Assembly (NCBI GenBank): GCA_003994795.1
Contig: AP018269.1
Span: 6,674,148-6,738,147, forward strand
Origin: Cylindrospermum sp. NIES-4074
GTDB lineage: Bacteria; Cyanobacteriota; Cyanobacteriia; Cyanobacteriales; Nostocaceae
Length of the DNA: 64,000 nt
Direction of reading: 5' to 3'
The position numbers and the translations under genes are program-made. Positions within the stretch are counted from its first letter, which is position 1. Each line of letters starts with the position of its first letter. Below the pieces are notes generated by a model that made no database searches, had not been told where the DNA came from, and worked only from the letters and a program-made list of their open reading frames with translations. Below, one piece after another: positions 48,551 to 58,747 of the stretch.

Positions 48551-48781
48551 GAAGGGAAATTGACCACACTAGATAAAGTAATTTGTGTTACTTAACAGAT
48601 GTAAATTTATTTCTGGTTGTCAATGACTACTTCAGTGCCCAAAAAGTGGAAACCTGGTGATTATTCTCACTTTGAACTAAAAGGAGATAAATGCTTGACC
48701 ATATACTAAGCAAGACACAGTACTGTTGTGTTCTAGCTAGTATCACCTATTAATTAGGCAGATTTATGCTTGATGTTGCTG

Positions 48782-49465
48782 CTAATTATGGCGTAAAATT
48801 GATGATAAGGAACTCTGTTTACGAATATCCAATAAGTCTGCTAAAGATTCTGTGCTGTTATCCAGAGGATGACTGTCTTCTGCTGGTACTACTGTCACTG
48901 GATGTTTTCTGGTCGGTGAAGTTCGCACAACAGACTTTAGCGATGGTTGTGGCACAATAGCTGATGACTTCGTGGATAGTCTTGGGTTCAATTTTTGGCG
49001 GCGGCCTTGTGGCAAGGCTTTTTGATGGTGGTGAGCAAGTTTATGGACTTTTTGCAGCGACTTTGGACGTTTGAGCAATCGGATGATCATCCAGCAACCA
49101 CTACCACAGCTGAGTGCGATCGCCATTATCATCCATAAAGGTGTAGGATTGCTAGTCTCAACGGGTGTTTTGATGTGTTCTTCAACTATCAGGGTTGAGC
49201 TTTCTGCTGGTTCTTCTTGTGGCACATCCCCAGTCTGAGTCAAGTTGTACCAGGCAAAGATGATAATTGTCAGAGGAATTACCAACAACCCAGTTAACCA
49301 CATCCAAGGATGTTGTATCAGCAGATTCTTGAGAATGGGCGGATTATTTTCCAGATTAGGAGTAGACTCCTGTGGCTGGTTTGGCTTTTGCTGTAGATTC
49401 TGACTATTTTCCATGTTTACTTTCAGCTTTGCACCCCTGTAGTCAAATTGTACTGGAAGATGCAA
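48782..49465 (-). CDS. Membrane protein with two spans, unknown function
   Basis: The frame encodes up to 227 residues; an internal ATG at 49414 (MENSQNLQQKPNQ) would shorten it to 210 and is about equally likely as the start. Two membrane helices are visible (WMWLTGLLVIPLTIIIFAW and the region around PLWMIMAIALSCGSGCWMII). Between them is an acidic loop, and after them a long basic tail rich in Lys, Pro and Ser. The topology suggests that the basic tail is cytosolic. No domain was recognised. Confidence 0.65.
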   Translation of the reverse strand: MHLPVQFDYRGAKLKVNMENSQNLQQKPNQPQESTPNLENNPPILKNLLIQHPWMWLTGLLVIPLTIIIFAWYNLTQTGDVPQEEPAESSTLIVEEHIKTPVETSNPTPLWMIMAIALSCGSGCWMIIRLLKRPKSLQKVHKLAHHHQKALPQGRRQKLNPRLSTKSSAIVPQPSLKSVVRTSPTRKHPVTVVPAEDSHPLDNSTESLADLLDIRKQSSLSSILRHN

Positions 49466-49598
49466 GCATTCAGTATCCGTGGCAAAAATTCGGTTTTAGT
49501 AGCTTTTCTGTCCAGATTTTAGCTTCCAAAACCGAATTTCTCTAAAAAATATGTATTTAATGCTACTTTTTACAGTAATTTTTTGGAAATTACTTGAG

Positions 49599-50669
49599 TT
49601 AATCCTTTGGTTGGGTGTCAGAATGCCGTTCTAAAGCAAGTTGAATCAACCGATGAACTAATTCTGGAAACGAGATGCCAGTATGGGCCCAGAGTTGGGG
49701 ATACATACTCGTGGCGGTGAAACCTGGGAAGGTGTTGATTTCGTTAATCAAAATTTCTCCTGTGGCTTCCACGTAGAAAAAGTCTACTCTTCCCAAGCCA
49801 GAAGCATCAATGGCGGTAAAAGCTTTTAAAGCCATCTCTTGAATTTGCTGCATAATTGCTTCTGGTAAGGGTGCAGGAATTAATAAATCTGCTTTACCCT
49901 GAGTATATTTAGTTTCATAATCATAAAAATCACTATTGAAAGTAATCTCGCCAATGACGGAAGCTTGAGGCTGATCATTGCCTAAAACGGCACACTCTAC
50001 TTCTCTAGCGACAACACCAGCTTCTACAATTATCCGTCTGTCATAACTAGCGGCATTATCTAGGGCTGCTTCTAATTCCGATCGCGATCGCACTTTGGCA
50101 ATTCCCACCGATGAACCTAGATTAGCAGGTTTGACAAAGCAGGGATAGCCCAAGCTAGCCTCAATCTCATCGCAGAGTTTAGGAAACACGCAAGGATTTG
50201 ACCAAACTTGCGCCCTAGTTAATGCTTTGTATTTTACTTGAGGTAGTCCCGCCTGAGCAAAGGCAACTTTCATGCCGATTTTATCCATCCCCGTTGCTGA
50301 ACCTAATACCCCAGAACCAACAAAGGGAACTTGCATTAAGCTGAGTAACCCCTGAATTGTGCCATCTTCACCGTTGGGGCCGTGAAGCACAGGAAACCAA
50401 AGATCCACTTCTGCTGTTTGTGGTGGAAATTGCCAAAGTTGAGGATTTGCTGATTGACTGTGAATACTAACGCCAGAGGCTAAAACTTCTAGTGCGACTT
50501 CTCCTGCTTGCCATAATCCATCTTTTTGGATATAAAAAGGTAAGATTTCGTATTTATCAGCATTTTCTTCTGCACTTAAGGCATTTGCGATCGCCTTTGC
50601 AGAACTTATAGAAACTTCATGTTCCCCAGAACGACCGCCAAACAGCAATCCTACCCGCAGTTTATTCAT
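49599..50669 (-). CDS. ddl: D-alanine--D-alanine ligase
   Basis: Ddl joins two D-alanines with ATP for the peptidoglycan stem peptide. The 356-residue ATP-grasp enzyme has the N-terminal [20 protein letters not shown] and [19 protein letters not shown]. The ATP-binding [15 protein letters not shown] follows, and near the end the metal-binding [20 protein letters not shown] plus [11 protein letters not shown]. All active-site segments are present. A ribosome-binding site (gaggta) precedes the ATG. murF, the enzyme that uses its product, lies 12 kb away in this window and is not in an operon with it. Confidence 0.97.
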   Translation of the reverse strand: MNKLRVGLLFGGRSGEHEVSISSAKAIANALSAEENADKYEILPFYIQKDGLWQAGEVALEVLASGVSIHSQSANPQLWQFPPQTAEVDLWFPVLHGPNGEDGTIQGLLSLMQVPFVGSGVLGSATGMDKIGMKVAFAQAGLPQVKYKALTRAQVWSNPCVFPKLCDEIEASLGYPCFVKPANLGSSVGIAKVRSRSELEAALDNAASYDRRIIVEAGVVAREVECAVLGNDQPQASVIGEITFNSDFYDYETKYTQGKADLLIPAPLPEAIMQQIQEMALKAFTAIDASGLGRVDFFYVEATGEILINEINTFPGFTATSMYPQLWAHTGISFPELVHRLIQLALERHSDTQPKD

Positions 50670-50798
50670 TTTTAGTACCTCTACACTCCTCTCGCAGATA
50701 GCGTATCACAGGGAGTGTAAACTGGCGATTGATTTTTAAATTCAATTTTTTGCCAATAAAATATTAGAAGTAGAGTAATTGATATAGAGATATATTTT

Positions 50799-51389
50799 AT
50801 GCAAGTGCAAACACATAAACACTACTATACCCCAGAAGAATATTTGGAACTGGAAGAGAAGGCAGAATATAAAAATGAATACCGTGATGGGGAAATTGTA
50901 CCTATGACTGGAGGGACGACAAATCATAACAAAATTGCAGGTAACTTTTATGCTTATCTAAAATTTGGCTTAAAAAAGCAAAATTGTGATGTTTATATTG
51001 GGGATGTCCGTTTGTGGATACCTCGTTATCGTCAGCACACTTACCCTGATGTGATGGTAATCCGGGGAAAACCTCTTTATACAGGAACAAATACTACTAC
51101 TGTAATGAATCCTTTATTAATTGCAGAGGTTTTATCTAAATCAACTCAAAATTATGACCAAGGAGATAAGTTTCTTTACTATCGGTCAATACCGGAATTT
51201 CGAGAATATATTTTAATTGATCAATATAAATATCATGTGATGCAGTATGTTAAAACAACTGAAAATCAATGGTTGTTCACTGAATTGGAGTCTGAATCAG
51301 CAGTTTTAACGCTGCAATCAGTTGATTTTCAAATTGAATTGAGCGAACTTTATGAGCAAGTAGATTTTACTGTTACTTCAGAAGATTAA
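50799..51389 (+). CDS. Uma2 family endonuclease-like protein (copy 1)
   Basis: This 196-residue protein is of the Uma2 family (DUF820), which adopts a PD-(D/E)XK nuclease fold and is strongly expanded in cyanobacteria. Motifs are YTPEEYLELEEKAEYKNEYR, DGEIVPMTGGTTNHNKIAGN, YPDVMVIRG and LIAEVLSKSTQNYDQGDKF, and IPEFREYILIDQ. The acidic residues of D...ExL are present. Nuclease activity has not generally been shown, and the biological role is unclear. It sits next to toxin-antitoxin genes. Confidence 0.88.
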   Translation: MQVQTHKHYYTPEEYLELEEKAEYKNEYRDGEIVPMTGGTTNHNKIAGNFYAYLKFGLKKQNCDVYIGDVRLWIPRYRQHTYPDVMVIRGKPLYTGTNTTTVMNPLLIAEVLSKSTQNYDQGDKFLYYRSIPEFREYILIDQYKYHVMQYVKTTENQWLFTELESESAVLTLQSVDFQIELSELYEQVDFTVTSED

Positions 51390-51394
51390 TATTT

Positions 51395-51817
51395 TCATTT
51401 AAACGGATTAATAATCTCTAGTTTATTAGCTATCACTAAACCGTCTTGCATATCTTCAGAATAGAGAATAGGAACTTCTGCTGCTAAAGCACAGCTAACA
51501 ATTAAACTATCCCAATAAGACAAATTATATCTAGTCCGAAGTTCAGAGGCATTGGTCAAAATCTCACTATTAAATGTAATAATGAGACAACCTTCATAAA
51601 ATGACTCTATTAACTCTTTAACCTGCTGCTCAGTGAAAGAGGATTTTTTAATTAGATTTATACAGACCTCATTAATAACTTGTGTACTAATGACTACACC
51701 TTCAGCATCAACTAGCTGACAAGCAATCTCATGCTTACTAGCAGTTTGATTATCAGCTAAAGCATAAATCCAGATATTAGAATCTAAAAAATAACCACTT
51801 TTATAACTTGCGGTCAT
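51395..51817 (-). CDS. PIN-domain toxin (VapC-like)
   Basis: This is a small PIN-domain ribonuclease of 140 residues, counted from ATG 51817 (MTASYKSGYF), which has agagaag just upstream. A longer frame from 51850 would overlap the antitoxin more. Acidic active-site positions are seen in FLDSNIWIYALADN, the central QVINEVCINLIKK, and YWDSLIVSCALAAEVPILYSED-like C-terminal part (key strings YWDSLIV and ILYSEDMQDG). It overlaps the end of the antitoxin gene by 17 bp, the usual VapBC order. Confidence 0.9.
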   Translation of the reverse strand: MTASYKSGYFLDSNIWIYALADNQTASKHEIACQLVDAEGVVISTQVINEVCINLIKKSSFTEQQVKELIESFYEGCLIITFNSEILTNASELRTRYNLSYWDSLIVSCALAAEVPILYSEDMQDGLVIANKLEIINPFK

Positions 51818-52025
51818 AAATTTCTTCTCTGTTGAAACGTTCTCCTTCAAACCGAACTGGATTTTTCATTAATTCAGCAATAATACCCACTGCTGCCGTT
51901 TTTTTTACTTTTTTCATCACAATTACTTTGACAGACTCTCCATCTAATTCTTGCTGATAAATTTCGGGAATTTTAATTGCACCATCTTTCACCACAACTT
52001 GAAACTCTACTGCTTGCATTTGCAT
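51801..52025 (-). CDS. Antitoxin paired with PIN toxin (AbrB/VapB-like)
   Basis: The 74-residue protein begins with a short beta-rich segment, AVEFQVVVKDGAIKIPEIYQ, like the DNA-binding AbrB/SpoVT-type swapped hairpin. A helical tail (RFEGERFNREEIYDRKL) follows that would wrap the toxin. An agagg ribosome-binding site lies 8-9 bp before ATG 52025. It is upstream of and overlaps the PIN toxin gene, so the pair forms a type II toxin-antitoxin operon, presumably autoregulated. Confidence 0.82.
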   Translation of the reverse strand: MQMQAVEFQVVVKDGAIKIPEIYQQELDGESVKVIVMKKVKKTAAVGIIAELMKNPVRFEGERFNREEIYDRKL

Positions 52026-52080
52026 AATCTAGCCTCTTACAATTAGGTGTATACTCTTATGCTATTACTTTATCCCCATT

Positions 52081-52302
52081 ATGCCAACGGAAGAATTATC
52101 AATTTCCTTACCAGCGTCTTTAGTGCAGTTTATTGAGAATTACAAAGTTACTAAAGGCTGTAAATCTCGCTCCCAAGTGATTGAGACAGCATTAGAATTG
52201 CTACGGTATAAAGAACTAGTGCAAGCTTACCGGGAAGCTGCGGCTGAAGTTGATTCAGATTGGGAACTGACAGTTGGGGATGGGTTGACAGATGAAACAT
52301 AG
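52081..52302 (+). CDS. Ribbon-helix-helix antitoxin, apparently without intact toxin
   Basis: This 73-residue protein starts with the RHH pattern ELSISLPASLVQFIENYKVT, then GCKSRSQVIETALELL, followed by an acidic tail ending DSDWELTVGDGLTDET. This matches MazE-like or CopG-family antitoxins. A toxin gene normally overlaps its stop. Here an overlapping frame starts at ATG 52292 (MKHSKIYYAK) but closes after 34 codons inside the convergent gene, so the toxin seems lost. It is divergent from the PIN/antitoxin pair. Confidence 0.82.
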   Translation: MPTEELSISLPASLVQFIENYKVTKGCKSRSQVIETALELLRYKELVQAYREAAAEVDSDWELTVGDGLTDET

Positions 52303-52328
52303 TAAAATTTATTATGCCAAGCCATATC

Positions 52329-52943
52329 TTAAACAACAGTCAATGCAGGCTGAAAAGGTTGTAATAAAATCCCTAAAATCCGATCTACTTCTTTGATGTA
52401 ATATTCAATTTCATCAATATAAACAGTAGTTCCTTCTAAAAATAAAAACTTCCAGTTGGTTCCCGTAGTCACGGAACCATAAATACGTTCTATTTCATTA
52501 CCTTGATTTTGATTAAAATATTGAGCCGCAACCATCGCAGCTACACATTGACCAAGACCACCAATAATATCTTCTTTTTTAGCTTCAAAGATTATCGTTA
52601 CCGGAGCAGTGATGAAAAGTTGCTCTCTAGAACTACTAATAATGTAGTCACAAAATCCTTGTAAACCTCTTTTTGCATCAACATTAAATTCATTCCCAGA
52701 AAAAAGGGAAATTTTATTATTTAATAAGCGTCGCACTTCTGCTAAAATGGGAGCAATTAAAAACTCTGATCTAGCTTTTTCGGTAGCGATAGAAGTTGCT
52801 AACGGTATGTAATCTGTCAGGAGAGTTCTTAATGTTGCTGATGGTAAGACTGGTTTTGTGTCAGCAAATAAATTCCGGCTTTCATCTAGGGTTAAGCCGA
52901 ACTCCTTTTTAACCTTAGCAAGGCTGAAATCACTGTAAACCAT
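52329..52943 (-). CDS. Possible PD-(D/E)XK-like protein, conserved hypothetical
   Basis: This 204-residue protein, counted from ATG 52943 (MVYSDFSLAKV), is a soluble mixed alpha/beta protein. The central string GFCDYIISSSREQLFITAPV, followed by TIIFEAKKEDIIGGLGQCVA, has the D...EAK arrangement of PD-(D/E)XK nuclease folds. Similar proteins are frequent in filamentous cyanobacteria. No partner gene is obvious, though it lies among toxin-antitoxin genes. Function as a nuclease is inferred from a short motif only. Confidence 0.7.
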   Translation of the reverse strand: MVYSDFSLAKVKKEFGLTLDESRNLFADTKPVLPSATLRTLLTDYIPLATSIATEKARSEFLIAPILAEVRRLLNNKISLFSGNEFNVDAKRGLQGFCDYIISSSREQLFITAPVTIIFEAKKEDIIGGLGQCVAAMVAAQYFNQNQGNEIERIYGSVTTGTNWKFLFLEGTTVYIDEIEYYIKEVDRILGILLQPFQPALTVV

Positions 52944-53003
52944 TTTAAAAAAATCATAACTCAATATAGCTCAGTCAATCTTAAATCCGCACTTAACATA
53001 ATT

Positions 53004-53078
53004 GTAGGTTGGGTTGAACGAAGTGAAACCCAACTAATTCATCGGTCATGTTGGGTTTCGTCCCTCAACCCAACCTAC
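53004..53078. repeat. 75-bp palindromic repeat, copy 2
   Basis: This second copy of the element at 1179-1253 has the same 75-bp length, the same outer arms (gtaggttgggttgaacgaag, caacccaacctac) and a changed centre. It lies just upstream of the 52329-52943 gene, in a 1.04-kb stretch (52944-53981) with no large gene. The same stretch also has a tandem duplication at about 53204-53240, repeated acttggcgtt strings near 53314-53362, and a possible small protein gene. Confidence 0.75.
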
Positions 53079-53203
53079 TAGCTAATTCCCTGGTCTTGCA
53101 CCGAGCTGTACTAGATTCCGACGGCATATTATATCACAAATTATAAAAAATTGCCGTTTTTTTCGAGATAATGGTTTAAGTGGCTAAAAATAAAACGCAC
53201 ATT

Positions 53204-53240
53204 TCTGGATTACCTGGTAAATTCTGGATTACCTGGTAAA
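53204..53240. repeat. Tandem duplication (attctggattacctggtaa)
   Basis: Two adjacent copies of attctggattacctggtaa occur, only partly preserved at the outer ends. There is no coding capacity and no inverted structure; it looks like a recent slippage duplication. Confidence 0.7.
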
Positions 53241-53560
53241 TTATTGGGATCTTCCATCTCCCTTACTAGCGGCAGTGCTGCTTTGTATGCATTTCCAGTT
53301 CACGTCCGTAACTTGGCGTTATTCGTGCATCCTTCCCAGCCGTCGGCGTAACTTGGCGTTACGACTGACTCGCGACAGAGCGAAAACTGTTTATCTAGTA
53401 AACCAACGTGAGGTGTTGACATAACCTTAGTCCGTCAACTAAACTAATTAATAACAGCATTAATAGAAAAGTCGCTAAAGTTGTACCACCAACTCTAACG
53501 ACACGTACTCTATGATCTCTAAATTGTTTTTGCTCTAACAATTAGTTATTTTTAGTAGCT

Positions 53561-53656
53561 TTATGTTCTAAGTAAGAGAAAAACCATCATTCCAAGGCTG
53601 TTTAAAAGTGCTAACACACAGACGGCTAGTGTCAGCACGCAGACTAGTTCAATCAT
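53561..53656 (-). CDS. Possible 31-residue single-span membrane protein
   Basis: The frame from ATG 53656 encodes a peptide starting MIELVCVLTLAVCVLALLNS, a continuous hydrophobic helix, and ending LLLRT. A ribosome-binding site, aagga, lies 7 bp before the ATG. Size and topology are like those of the small photosystem and cytochrome b6f subunits, but I cannot match it to any of them. It stands alone between repeats and lnt. Confidence 0.4.
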   Translation of the reverse strand: MIELVCVLTLAVCVLALLNSLGMMVFLLLRT

Positions 53657-53981
53657 TTTGTTATCCTTGATAACTTTATTTTTGACTAGTATACATTGAT
53701 AAAAAGCGCCCAGGCTAAATTATAGCTTGGCGTTTTCGCTTTTCATTTGTATATACTACAATTAATCCTAACCTGAACACTGATAGATTGGCAAGAGCTG
53801 CGACCCAGATTTCTCACAAGTTCCGCGAACAGATTCATCATAACCTTTATCCAGACTATGTTTTGGGTATTCCTGACGAGTAATAATTTTGATGCAGTGT
53901 AAAACGCCTGAATCTAGGTTTTATAAAGTTTCGAGAAATCCGGGATGTTATGAGATTTCAATATTCATCAGTCCCTAAAAC

Positions 53982-55565
53982 CTAATCCCCTTTCACCACA
54001 AACCAGCCTAAAGCACTCAACCCCAACAACAACGGTGTTAACCAATCACCCCAACGCACATATAAAGTCTGCGTTTGCCGGCGATAGATGGTTTCGGCGT
54101 GGATTTCATAAGTGTTATATCCTGAAATCCACAATGTTCTACCATGAGGATCTACAAAGGCTGAATATCCGGTATTTGTAGCCCTTGCTGCCCATCTATC
54201 GCTTTCAATTGCTCGCATGATATCCTGGGCATGATGTTGGGCTGACATCGCTGGGGTGTAATGGGCATCGTTAGCAGAACTGAGGATAAATTGCCCACCG
54301 GCAGCAGCTTGATAACGGAATTGTTCAGGGAATGCTGATTCGTAACAAATCCCCACAATTGCCCTGCCAAAAGGGGTGTCAAATAATTGATTTGGTGAAC
54401 CGGGAACTTGATGTGCGCTTAGAGGTGATAAGCGTTCAATAATCCCGCCCAAAATTTCTTCAAAAGGGATATATTCCCCCAATGGTACTAGTTTGGCTTT
54501 GTCGTAGCGGCTGACAGGTTCACCTTTACCATTGATTGTAAATAAGCTGATTGTATAACTGCGTCCCCGTTCCCCAAAAGCACCTATCCAAGCAACTACG
54601 CCTTTTTTCTGCACTGCTGAAAATAAGGGAGTCGCTATTAAGTTACGCTGGTAAAGAGGTAATGCTCCTTCTGGGGTGAGGACTGCATCAACACCTTGGT
54701 CTACTAAGTTTAAATAGCCGTTGGTGTAACCTTCAATAGCGCGACGAACTCCTTCGGGACGCAGTGAAATTCGGTTGGAAATGTTACCCTGAACAATGCC
54801 CACTTTTAAGGCTGCTGCTGGTGGTTGGGCGATGGGGCGAATGTATAAAAGGAATCCTGCGAGATGAGAGGTGATGAAGATTCCTGTGGCTGCGGCTAAA
54901 TATGGATTAATGAACCGCAGAGGCGTGGAGGAAGTTTTGGTGTTTTTTCTGGCAATCCAAGCTTCAGCTATTAAGCCGTTGATGGCGACGATTAAGGCTG
55001 TAATGGTGCTGGTTCCGGAGAGTTGTCCGAGGTGTAAGATTACGAGGTTTTGCGGTGATTGGGTGTAAGATAGGGTACTCCACCACAAAAAACCCATACT
55101 CCACAGTCTTTCTAGTCCGCACCAAAGGGCTGTGCCTATTAAAACTCGCAGCCAGGGGTTTTTTCTGTCTAGTAGCACCATTAATGTTGCCCAAATTGAG
55201 GCGAAGAATCCGCCCCAAAGGCTTATGAATGCCCAGCAAAAGCCGGTGATTAGTAAACCTGGCAATGAGGGAACCCCTAACCAATCCATAGGATAAATGC
55301 CGGTGATCCAAGAGAGGGCGACGCCGTGATATGCGATCGCCCAACTCAAGGCAAATGGGTAAGGGTTTTTTCTGGGTGCAGAAGTCATAACTAACACCCA
55401 GAGAGGCGCTAGGGCAATCCAAGCCAGGAACCACGCGCCTACGGGGGCGACGGTGATTCCCATACAAATGCCACTAGCTACGGAAAGTAAAAGGCACAAG
55501 GCAAAAGATAATTGTGAGGGTTCGCCTTTTTCTTTTACCTTTTTACTTTTTACTTTTGACTTCAT
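53982..55565 (-). CDS. lnt: Apolipoprotein N-acyltransferase
   Basis: Lnt adds the third acyl chain to lipoproteins in the plasma membrane. The 527-residue protein has six to seven N-terminal membrane helices (about residues 10-230), a periplasmic nitrilase-like domain (about 245-500) and a final helix. The catalytic triad is recognisable: Glu in [10 protein letters not shown], Lys in [12 protein letters not shown] and Cys in [14 protein letters not shown] lysine-rich start ([14 protein letters not shown]) precedes the first helix. Its ATG overlaps the gyrA stop by 4 bp (ATGA), so it is translationally coupled to gyrA. Confidence 0.94.
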   Translation of the reverse strand: MKSKVKSKKVKEKGEPSQLSFALCLLLSVASGICMGITVAPVGAWFLAWIALAPLWVLVMTSAPRKNPYPFALSWAIAYHGVALSWITGIYPMDWLGVPSLPGLLITGFCWAFISLWGGFFASIWATLMVLLDRKNPWLRVLIGTALWCGLERLWSMGFLWWSTLSYTQSPQNLVILHLGQLSGTSTITALIVAINGLIAEAWIARKNTKTSSTPLRFINPYLAAATGIFITSHLAGFLLYIRPIAQPPAAALKVGIVQGNISNRISLRPEGVRRAIEGYTNGYLNLVDQGVDAVLTPEGALPLYQRNLIATPLFSAVQKKGVVAWIGAFGERGRSYTISLFTINGKGEPVSRYDKAKLVPLGEYIPFEEILGGIIERLSPLSAHQVPGSPNQLFDTPFGRAIVGICYESAFPEQFRYQAAAGGQFILSSANDAHYTPAMSAQHHAQDIMRAIESDRWAARATNTGYSAFVDPHGRTLWISGYNTYEIHAETIYRRQTQTLYVRWGDWLTPLLLGLSALGWFVVKGD

Positions 55566-58192
55566 TCTGCTTCTTCTAACTCGCCTGTATCACCAGTATC
55601 GGGGGGAACTATTGCCACTCCGGTCAGTGCGTCATCTTCATCTAGACGTTGCACTCTGACTCCTGTCGCCGATCGCGATTGTGTGGAAATTGCATTCACC
55701 GCCTGCCGAATGATAATACCGCGACTTGTGACCATCATGATCTCTTCGTCGTTGTTGACTATTCGCAAGGTTGCTAGTTGGTCTTTGGTTTTGCGGTTTT
55801 TGAATTTGGTAGCCATTAAACCCTGTCCGGCGCGTTTTTGCAATCGGAACTGGGCGACTGGTACTCGTTTGCCATATCCGCCGACGGTAATCACTAACAC
55901 CCAAGGGCCGACGTTGCCATTACCTGCAACTTCTGCGATTTCGTCACCATTCCCATTCACTGGAACTTCTGCGGTTTCTTCGATAATTTCGATATCTTCG
56001 GTTTCGACGATATCTTCGGTCTCCGCTTCGGTGGTATTCAATGTCTCCAGAACTGCCGCTGGGAGAATATCCATCCCCACCAGTTCGTCGCCTTTTTTGA
56101 GTTTCATGGATTTTACCCCACGAGTTGCCCTACTTAAGGGGCGCAGTTGTTCATGGTTGCAGCGGAAGTGGATGGCCATCCCGTGACGGGAACCAATGAT
56201 TACACTGTCTTCTACTCTAGCTCTCCGTACCCAGCGCAGTTGGTCGCCTTCTTCTAAGGAAATGGCAATTAAGCCATTGGCGCGAATATGGCTAAAGGCT
56301 GCTAATTCGGTTTTCTTGATATTGCCGCCTTTAGTGAGCATGACCAGATATTCTTCACTGGTAAACTCGTCAACGGGGACGATGGAGGTGATTTTTTCTT
56401 CTTTGGGAATGGGCAGCATTTGCACAATGGGTGTGCCGCGACTGGTACGGGAACCAAGGGGAATTTGATAAGCTTTCAAACAGTAGACTACGCCGCGATC
56501 GCTAAAAAATAGTACGCTATCGTGGTCGCAGCAGGTCAAGAAGTGTTCAATGTTGTCATCATCTTTGACCTTGGCACCGGCTTTGCCTCTGGTAGCACGG
56601 CTTTGGGCTTCAAAGGTGCTGACGGGCATCCGTTTAATGTAACCTTGCTGTGTGAGCAGAATTAAAGCTTTTTCATTAGCTATCAAATCACGCTCATCTA
56701 TTTCTCCTTCTGCGTGGGTGATTACTGTGCGTCGGGGTGTGGTGAAGCTAGTTTTGATTTGGGTAACTTCGGTTTCAATGATTTCCAGCACCCGTTCCCT
56801 TCTGTCCAAGATATCCCGTAAGTCGGCGATCTGGGTTTGTAATTCTTCGTGTTCTAAACGAATTTTATCGGCTTCTAAGGCTGTTAACCGCCGCAGTTGC
56901 ATCTGCAAAATTGCATCTGCTTGCACTTCTGAAAGTCCATAATTTGTGATCAATTCACCTTTGGCTGAGGGTGCATCAGGGGCATGGCGAATTAAGTTAA
57001 TAATTGCATCTAAATGCGATAGAGCAATTAATAAACCTTGCAAAAGATGATCTCGTTCTTCGGCTTTCCGTAGTTGGTAACGGGTGCGTCGGTTAATGGT
57101 TTCGATGCGGAAATCGAGGAAGACAGATAAGAATTCTTTCAGGGAGAGGATCTGGGGTTCGCCATTTACCAACGCCAACATGTTCGCCCCAAAGTTGGCT
57201 TGCAGTGGGGTTTGTTTGTAGAGGTTGTTGAGGACGACGCGGGGGTAGGCATCGCGCTTGAGTTCGATGACTATTCGCATCCCGTCGCGATCGCTTTCAT
57301 CCCGGATATCAGAGATGCCCTCGATGCGTTTATCATTCACCAACTCGGCAATTTTTTCAATTAGTCCGGCTTTGTTGGTTTGGTAGGGCAATTCGGTGAT
57401 GATAATTGCTTCTCTTTCTGGACGCCCCCGTTGTTCAATGGTTTCAATGTTGGCGACGCCGCGCATGGTGATGGAACCGCGCCCGGTGGTGTATGCTTCT
57501 TTAATCGCTGCTGTCCCCAGAACCTGCGCCCCAGTGGGAAAGTCTGGCCCGTGGACATACTGCATTAACTCCAAAGAAGTGATTTCTGGGTTGTGAATGA
57601 CTGCCACTAAACCATCAATCAATTCGCCTAAGTTGTGGGGGGGAATGTTGGTAGCCATCCCCACGGCAATCCCAGAGGAACCATTGAGTAGTAATTGGGG
57701 GATGCGTGATGGTAAGACTGTAGGTTCTTGCTGGGAACCGTCGAAGTTATCCGCAAAGTCTACAGTTTCCGCTTCGATGTCTTGCAACAGGGCGGCGCTG
57801 GTTAAAGCTTGCAAGCGACATTCTGTGTATCGCATTGCCGCAGGGGGGTCATTATCAACGGAACCGAAGTTACCATGTCCGTTAATGAGTGGCGATCGCA
57901 TGGAAAAATCTTGCGCCATCCGCACCAAGGCATCATATACCGCTGTGTCACCGTGGGGGTGATATTTACCCAACACTTCCCCCACCACACGGGCGCATTT
58001 TCTAAAAGGGCGATCGTGCAGCAGACCCAGTTCGTGCATGGCGTAGAGAATACGACGATGCACAGGTTTAAGACCATCCCTGGCATCTGGCAGCGCCCGA
58101 CCCACAATTACGCTCATGGCGTATTCCAGATAAGACCGCGACATTTCATTTCGCAAATCCGTCGGGATAATCCTCTCCTGTGAGGTTGTCAT
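55562..58192 (-). CDS. gyrA: DNA gyrase subunit A
   Basis: GyrA is the DNA-cleaving subunit of gyrase. The 876-residue protein has the N-terminal winged-helix with [17 protein letters not shown] (residues 78-94), the catalytic tyrosine Y122 in AMRYTECRL, a coiled-coil arm, and a six-bladed C-terminal DNA-wrapping domain (about 500-860). The GyrA-box position reads [10 protein letters not shown]. An acidic insert with [16 protein letters not shown] lies near residues 730-750, within the last blades. In the quinolone-resistance region it has T83 and D87 in E. coli numbering. It forms an operon with lnt, an uncommon partner. Confidence 0.95.
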   Translation of the reverse strand: MTTSQERIIPTDLRNEMSRSYLEYAMSVIVGRALPDARDGLKPVHRRILYAMHELGLLHDRPFRKCARVVGEVLGKYHPHGDTAVYDALVRMAQDFSMRSPLINGHGNFGSVDNDPPAAMRYTECRLQALTSAALLQDIEAETVDFADNFDGSQQEPTVLPSRIPQLLLNGSSGIAVGMATNIPPHNLGELIDGLVAVIHNPEITSLELMQYVHGPDFPTGAQVLGTAAIKEAYTTGRGSITMRGVANIETIEQRGRPEREAIIITELPYQTNKAGLIEKIAELVNDKRIEGISDIRDESDRDGMRIVIELKRDAYPRVVLNNLYKQTPLQANFGANMLALVNGEPQILSLKEFLSVFLDFRIETINRRTRYQLRKAEERDHLLQGLLIALSHLDAIINLIRHAPDAPSAKGELITNYGLSEVQADAILQMQLRRLTALEADKIRLEHEELQTQIADLRDILDRRERVLEIIETEVTQIKTSFTTPRRTVITHAEGEIDERDLIANEKALILLTQQGYIKRMPVSTFEAQSRATRGKAGAKVKDDDNIEHFLTCCDHDSVLFFSDRGVVYCLKAYQIPLGSRTSRGTPIVQMLPIPKEEKITSIVPVDEFTSEEYLVMLTKGGNIKKTELAAFSHIRANGLIAISLEEGDQLRWVRRARVEDSVIIGSRHGMAIHFRCNHEQLRPLSRATRGVKSMKLKKGDELVGMDILPAAVLETLNTTEAETEDIVETEDIEIIEETAEVPVNGNGDEIAEVAGNGNVGPWVLVITVGGYGKRVPVAQFRLQKRAGQGLMATKFKNRKTKDQLATLRIVNNDEEIMMVTSRGIIIRQAVNAISTQSRSATGVRVQRLDEDDALTGVAIVPPDTGDTGELEEAE

Positions 58193-58747
58193 AACCTAAA
58201 AAACTCCAAAAATCGTAGATTTTAGCCTTTCTAGTTGACAAAATACAAAATTATGTCAAATTAATCTTGAATACTTGCCATATTTTGCTACAATTCTAAC
58301 ATATATTATCGTTCTTTGCCGGCAGATAAGAGTTAGCAATAGTGTGTAAAAACTCAAATATTCTATCACTGTTAATCATTAGCAATATCAATGTATTATT
58401 TGCATCATGTTTGCAGCTAAAAATTTATCTATATAAAAGCATACTTTGCAGTTAAATATAAGTTTTGTAATTCTTGAAAATGTCTGATATGAAAATTATT
58501 AAAATCTAGAGAAAACCAACTTTATTTGTTTATATTTACAGGTCATATTTGATTTGTAAAAACAACTACACCTTAATCTTATAGAACCTTATTACCTCAT
58601 TGACTCTTGCCTAAGTGCCTTATTGCCTATTCATTGCCTAAACAAGTAAGTTCCTGAATAAAATAGGACTGCTATTGATAAACAGATTGCTTAATCCTGA
58701 ACTTAGGATTAACTTATAAATCGCTCAATCAACGAGGAAAAATAACA
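58193..58747. other. Gene-free, AT-rich spacer between divergent gyrA and Uma2 gene
   Basis: This 555-bp spacer should hold the promoters of both flanking genes. Apart from runs of A and T, and a short ccggcag string near 58320, nothing was recognised: no tRNA, ORF, terminator or palindromic repeat. Confidence 0.6.

Larger units (their letters stand above)
47541..48781. other. 1.24-kb gene-free region with minus-strand RNA signals
   Basis: No credible coding frame was found. The interval carries two copies of the TGGCA-type promoter module (48378-48418 and 48510-48550) and a strong minus-strand terminator (48042-48091). The remaining text at 47.57-48.0 kb and 48.55-48.78 kb is AT-rich with no recognised element. 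Confidence 0.65.

Noticed and set aside
48766-48960. Plus-strand frame over the end of the 48782-49465 gene
   Set aside because: It is mostly antisense to a better-supported membrane-protein gene.
53700-53745. Terminator-like gcgcccaggct/agcttggcgttttcgctttt
   Set aside because: The stem is imperfect and no gene ends next to it on either strand, so it was not listed as a feature.
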